A stretch of 64,000 bases of DNA from Plasmodium coatneyi (taxonomy: Eukaryota; Apicomplexa; Aconoidasida; Haemosporida; Plasmodiidae). The stretch lies in assembly GCF_001680005.1 (NCBI RefSeq), contig NC_033565.1:539501-603500 (forward strand). Direction: 5' to 3'. Positions 61,109 through 64,000 of this stretch are shown here, in pieces; positions within the stretch are counted from its first letter, which is position 1, and every line of letters starts with the position of its first letter. The position numbers were made by a program, and so were the translations under genes. The notes beneath the pieces were generated by a model that had not been told where the DNA came from, ran no database searches, and saw nothing but the letters and a program-made list of their open reading frames with translations.

Positions 61109-62831
61109 TTATCTAACATAAGGAACAGAATATTCTGATGGGTTCGTTACACTTGCTGTTAAGTTGGAATTTGATTCTGAATCGTATTCCGTTGAGTTGT
61201 ATGCTGAGGAATCATCATTTTGCATATTCAATCTACGTTCTATGGACCTTTTTTTCCTGCCTTTTCTACTGTTGCTTTCACCAGCGAGGGTTCCACGTAT
61301 TCCAGAGAATAAATTGGTATACTAAAATAAAAAAGAAAAGGGAAGGGAAGACGAAGGATGGTTTAAGGTGGGAAGGCGAAGAACATAAAAATATATGTGC
61401 TGCACATACATATTTTAGCTTATTTTATATTTGTTCCAAATAAAAATTAATATGAATAAATAACATTATCTATACAAGGAGGTAATATTTACCTTATATA
61501 AAAAGAGAGCAAGTGCTGGTAATCCTATTGTTGCAGCGGCAGCACCACTACCAATACCAATAGTGGTGGTGGTATTGTCCACTCCAGAGAAGGTGTCCTC
61601 CCCCAGGATGGTTAGACTACCACTTTGTTGTGGTGGTCCTTGAGGTTTGCCTGGGGGGGGTGGTCCTTGAGGTTTGTTACCACCCTGTTGTGGTGGACCT
61701 TGCGGTTTTCCTGGTGAACCAGATGGTCCTACTGGACCCCTTTCACCCCTATCACCTTGCGTTCCTAAGAAAAAAGTTGCAGCAAAGGCGTAAAATGTAA
61801 TAAAGAAAATATTATCGACCTAGGAGGGGTGTATAGGATAGTACGATGGTGGAGTAGGAGGTGCGTGGTACATGTGTACCATGTATACCAAGTTGTACCA
61901 TTTCTTTTATAGAAATGTGTTAGTAGGGAGGGAGTGTGTTGTGTGTGCTAAGCACATTCTCATGGAAGTTCTTTACCCTCCTTACCTGTTAAAGTTACTC
62001 TATCCTGATCTCCATCATTCGTTCTAGCTACTCTTCCATTTGATATTGATAGACTCTGCTCAGGAGATGGTGTTCGTGCTGGTTCGTGTGGTGGAGGTTG
62101 GCATTGTTCTTTTGGTAGTTCCTTCGGTTTCGCGAATTCCCCGTCCTCGCTGTCCTTCCCATTGTTAAATTTTGTGCAATATGAATATCCGGCAGCGCTT
62201 CCGCAATGTGAACTTAATGTTTGATGTGCTTTTTCAGCTTTTTCGTAGGAACTTTTATATTTCTGACTACTGCAATATTTAGCTTGCTCCCCATTATTTT
62301 TTATTTTATTATAGTCATAATAATAATCATGTAGTATTTTGGCCTTTTCGAACTTGTCCTTCAAAATACTTCCGTACAAATTGGTGCATTCATTCTTACA
62401 TTGGAAATGCTTCAGTTGTTCGTAAATTGCCTCCATAAGCGGTGAAAACTGGTTTCCTGTGGAAAATTTATCCTTTATTTTGTCTCCTACCCAGTAGTAG
62501 AAAAAATAACAGGGATCATAGTAGGATGAGCTGTCCTTGTTCTTCTTTTCGTTACAGGCATGATAATAGTTGCTTACAATTCCAGGGGTCAAGGTTACAT
62601 CATTGTGCCACGTGCTTAACGCTACTCTTACTTTTCCTTTTAATTCATCTTTACAGTACTCCGCCGTTCCACGGTCTCCTTTGCAATAATTCCTTCCATC
62701 GAAGTAACGATATTCCAATTCTGAAGGTAATGGACCTGAAGCTCCTGCTTCCCCCTAAAGAAATATATATATAGAATTGATAACAGAGAATAGTAAAATA
62801 TATATATATATGTGAGTAAGTGATTTTCCAC

Positions 62832-62863
<32 letters not shown>

Positions 62864-63809
62864 ACATTTCCTTCCCACATATGTACATTTCTTACATGTG
62901 TACATTCTTTCACATATGTACACTTCCCTTACATTTTCCTTCTATTACATTTTTTTTCTTATTACATTCTCTATTTCATTGTGCACACAAAGAAAAAATG
63001 TTGTTGTTGTATTTATTGTGCACATATATAGAAAAAATGTATTTCGAATAGAATGGAAGAAGAAGAAAAGAGAAGTAATGACTAACCTGTGGTAGTCCTG
63101 ATGTTGGTGTTGATGCTGCTGTGCTGTCTGGCTTGACTGATACTTGGTTGGTAGTGGTTGAACACGATAATGGTTGCGGTTTCGCGTATTCCTGCTTTTT
63201 AGGTTTTTCATTATATTTGTTACAATATGATTCTCCGCCACTGCTTCCGCAAGTTGAAATCAACTCTGTATATGCTTCTTGAGCTGCCTTGAAGGGAGCG
63301 TCACATTCATCCTTTCCGCAGTATTCATGACAGTCCCCGCCATTTTGTATTTTATTTGAGTTATAGTACCAATTGAATACCTTCTTAGCCTTTTCGAATC
63401 TGTCTTCGCTAATATAAGGGTATATATGAGTGCACTTACATTTAGAATCGAATTTCGTCAGCTTCTCATAAATCTTATTCATAATCGGTGATAATTTTTC
63501 CGTCCCCCTCCATTCTGCCCCTATTACTTTATCACCTAACCAGTAATAAAAAAATTTACAACGATGATCATCGCCCAAAGTATTCATCCAGTCCTCTGTC
63601 CCCCTACAAACGTAACAATAGTTTTTTGCAATTGTAGTGGCTACACCCCAAGTACTCCCACCGTACGGCGATAATGAATTTTTCAGCTGTGTTTCCAGTT
63701 CACTAGGGTTCTTCTGTTTTCCTTGGAATATACACCTCCCTCCTTTTCCCTCTTCGAATTTAGCATATATGTCCTTTGAGGGCAACTCATTTGCAACTAC
63801 ATCCTTTCC
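61109..63809 (-). CDS. KIR: KIR-D: two-domain KIR with collagen-like and proline-rich stalk, at least 4 exons
   Basis: Minus-strand exons are 63087-63809, 61986-62754, 61493-61764 and 61109-61321, giving 658 residues plus a first exon not found in the remaining 190 bases. Domain 1 starts LPSKDIYAKF and has KFFYYWLGDKV. Domain 2 starts LPSELEYRYF and has YFFYYWVGDKI. Cys spacing and YDYYYDYNKI-type motifs match KIR-B. The stalk exon opens with Gly-X-Y triplets (GTQGDRGERGPVGPSG), continues with a Pro/Gln/Gly-rich stretch built on GKPQGPP and [12 protein letters not shown], then the helix (AAAATIGLPALALFLYK). The tail ends EYSVPYVR, as in KIR-B. The Pro-rich stretch matches repeats of mammalian basic salivary proline-rich proteins. 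Introns and phases equal those of KIR-B, so B and D are close relatives with different stalks. Confidence 0.9.
61625..61764 (-). other. Collagen-like and salivary PRP-like coding segment of KIR-D
   Basis: Bases 61718-61764 code for five or six Gly-X-Y triplets. Bases 61625-61717 code for three KPQGPP blocks separated by QQGGN and PPPG. The segment begins at the 5' splice boundary of the stalk exon, the same place as the RRBP1-like repeat in KIR-B. Confidence 0.88.
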
Positions 63810-64000
63810 CTAAAAGTATAAAATTGAAATATGTGTGTACATCCATACATATACATGCATTTCCCCTATAACATGGTTGATGGAATATTATAGGTACACA
63901 TATCACTATATACACTTTCCGATAGTGGAATGAATGAATTGGTTGTATTATCAAAGATTTTCTGCGTTACCATTGTTCATATGTGTGTATATATTACTCT
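63810..64000. other. Upstream flank of KIR-D
   Basis: By comparison with KIR-A, -C and -E, where exon 1 lies 110-145 bases upstream, the first exon of KIR-D might be here, but I find no ATG with a donor in phase 0. The nearest, MNNG before GTAACG at about 63960, is in phase 1. Confidence 0.35.

Noticed and set aside
43867..63809. SICAvar genes
   Set aside because: The ectodomains, the short tails and the small number of exons fit KIR; I see no large Cys-rich SICAvar repeats or the long conserved SICAvar final exon.
1..64000. tRNA, rRNA, CRISPR or bacterial mobile elements
   Set aside because: No cloverleaf with a convincing T-loop, no rRNA-like sequence, and no direct repeat-spacer arrays or transposase motifs were found by eye.

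Overview
The window is eukaryotic nuclear DNA from a malaria parasite of the Plasmodium knowlesi clade. P. knowlesi is most likely and P. coatneyi is the main alternative. The evidence is A+T-rich intergenic DNA with many poly(A)/poly(T) runs, short GT..AG introns, a run of conserved single-copy Plasmodium genes that includes a 1464-residue MDR1, and a cluster of KIR variant antigen genes beside internal telomere-like repeats of the GGGTT(T/C)A type. All gene models here were built by eye from splice signals and reading phase; no search was run.

Positions 1-40.5 kb are a conserved core. In order they hold: a MerC-type metal membrane protein (+, 3873-4881); the NRAMP/DMT1 divalent metal transporter (-, 6701-8836); a possible small gene (+, 12.2-12.7 kb); a 1267-residue RAP-domain protein (+, 13569-17547); a possible small membrane protein (+, about 18 kb); a five-exon GINS PSF1-like protein (-, 18688-20045); a five-exon Tctex-type dynein light chain (+, 20680-21942); a DnaJ/DnaJ-X membrane chaperone (-, 22854 to about 25.2 kb); a 130-residue putative mitochondrial protein (+, 27455-28138); a 997-residue helical-repeat-like protein (-, 28558-31682); the mitochondrial processing peptidase alpha subunit (+, 33064-34793); and the multidrug resistance ABC transporter MDR1 (-, 36075-40469). 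Several of these proteins are mitochondrial or probably mitochondrial, and two metal transporters lie next to each other.

About 3.4 kb upstream of the MDR1 start the sequence becomes a variant-antigen island (43.9-63.8 kb) with five KIR genes in alternating orientation: KIR-A (-), KIR-B (+), KIR-C (-), KIR-E (+) and KIR-D (-). The two divergent pairs (A/B and C/E) each share a roughly 3-kb upstream region, and a telomere-like repeat array sits inside each one. The second array is an inverted repeat. Four of the five genes have two KIR ectodomains. Two kinds of cytoplasmic tail occur.

The most striking observation is that three of the five KIR proteins carry, just before the transmembrane helix, a segment that reads like a mammalian host protein. 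KIR-E has a 20-residue CD99 match, a class of mimicry already described for P. knowlesi KIRs. KIR-B has five and a half copies of the decapeptide typical of the ribosome-binding protein RRBP1/p180. KIR-D has collagen-like Gly-X-Y triplets followed by a stretch matching basic salivary proline-rich proteins. The juxtamembrane stalk of KIRs therefore looks like a slot that repeatedly acquires host-like sequence. The CD99 case is known; I do not know of a description of the RRBP1-like and proline-rich cases.
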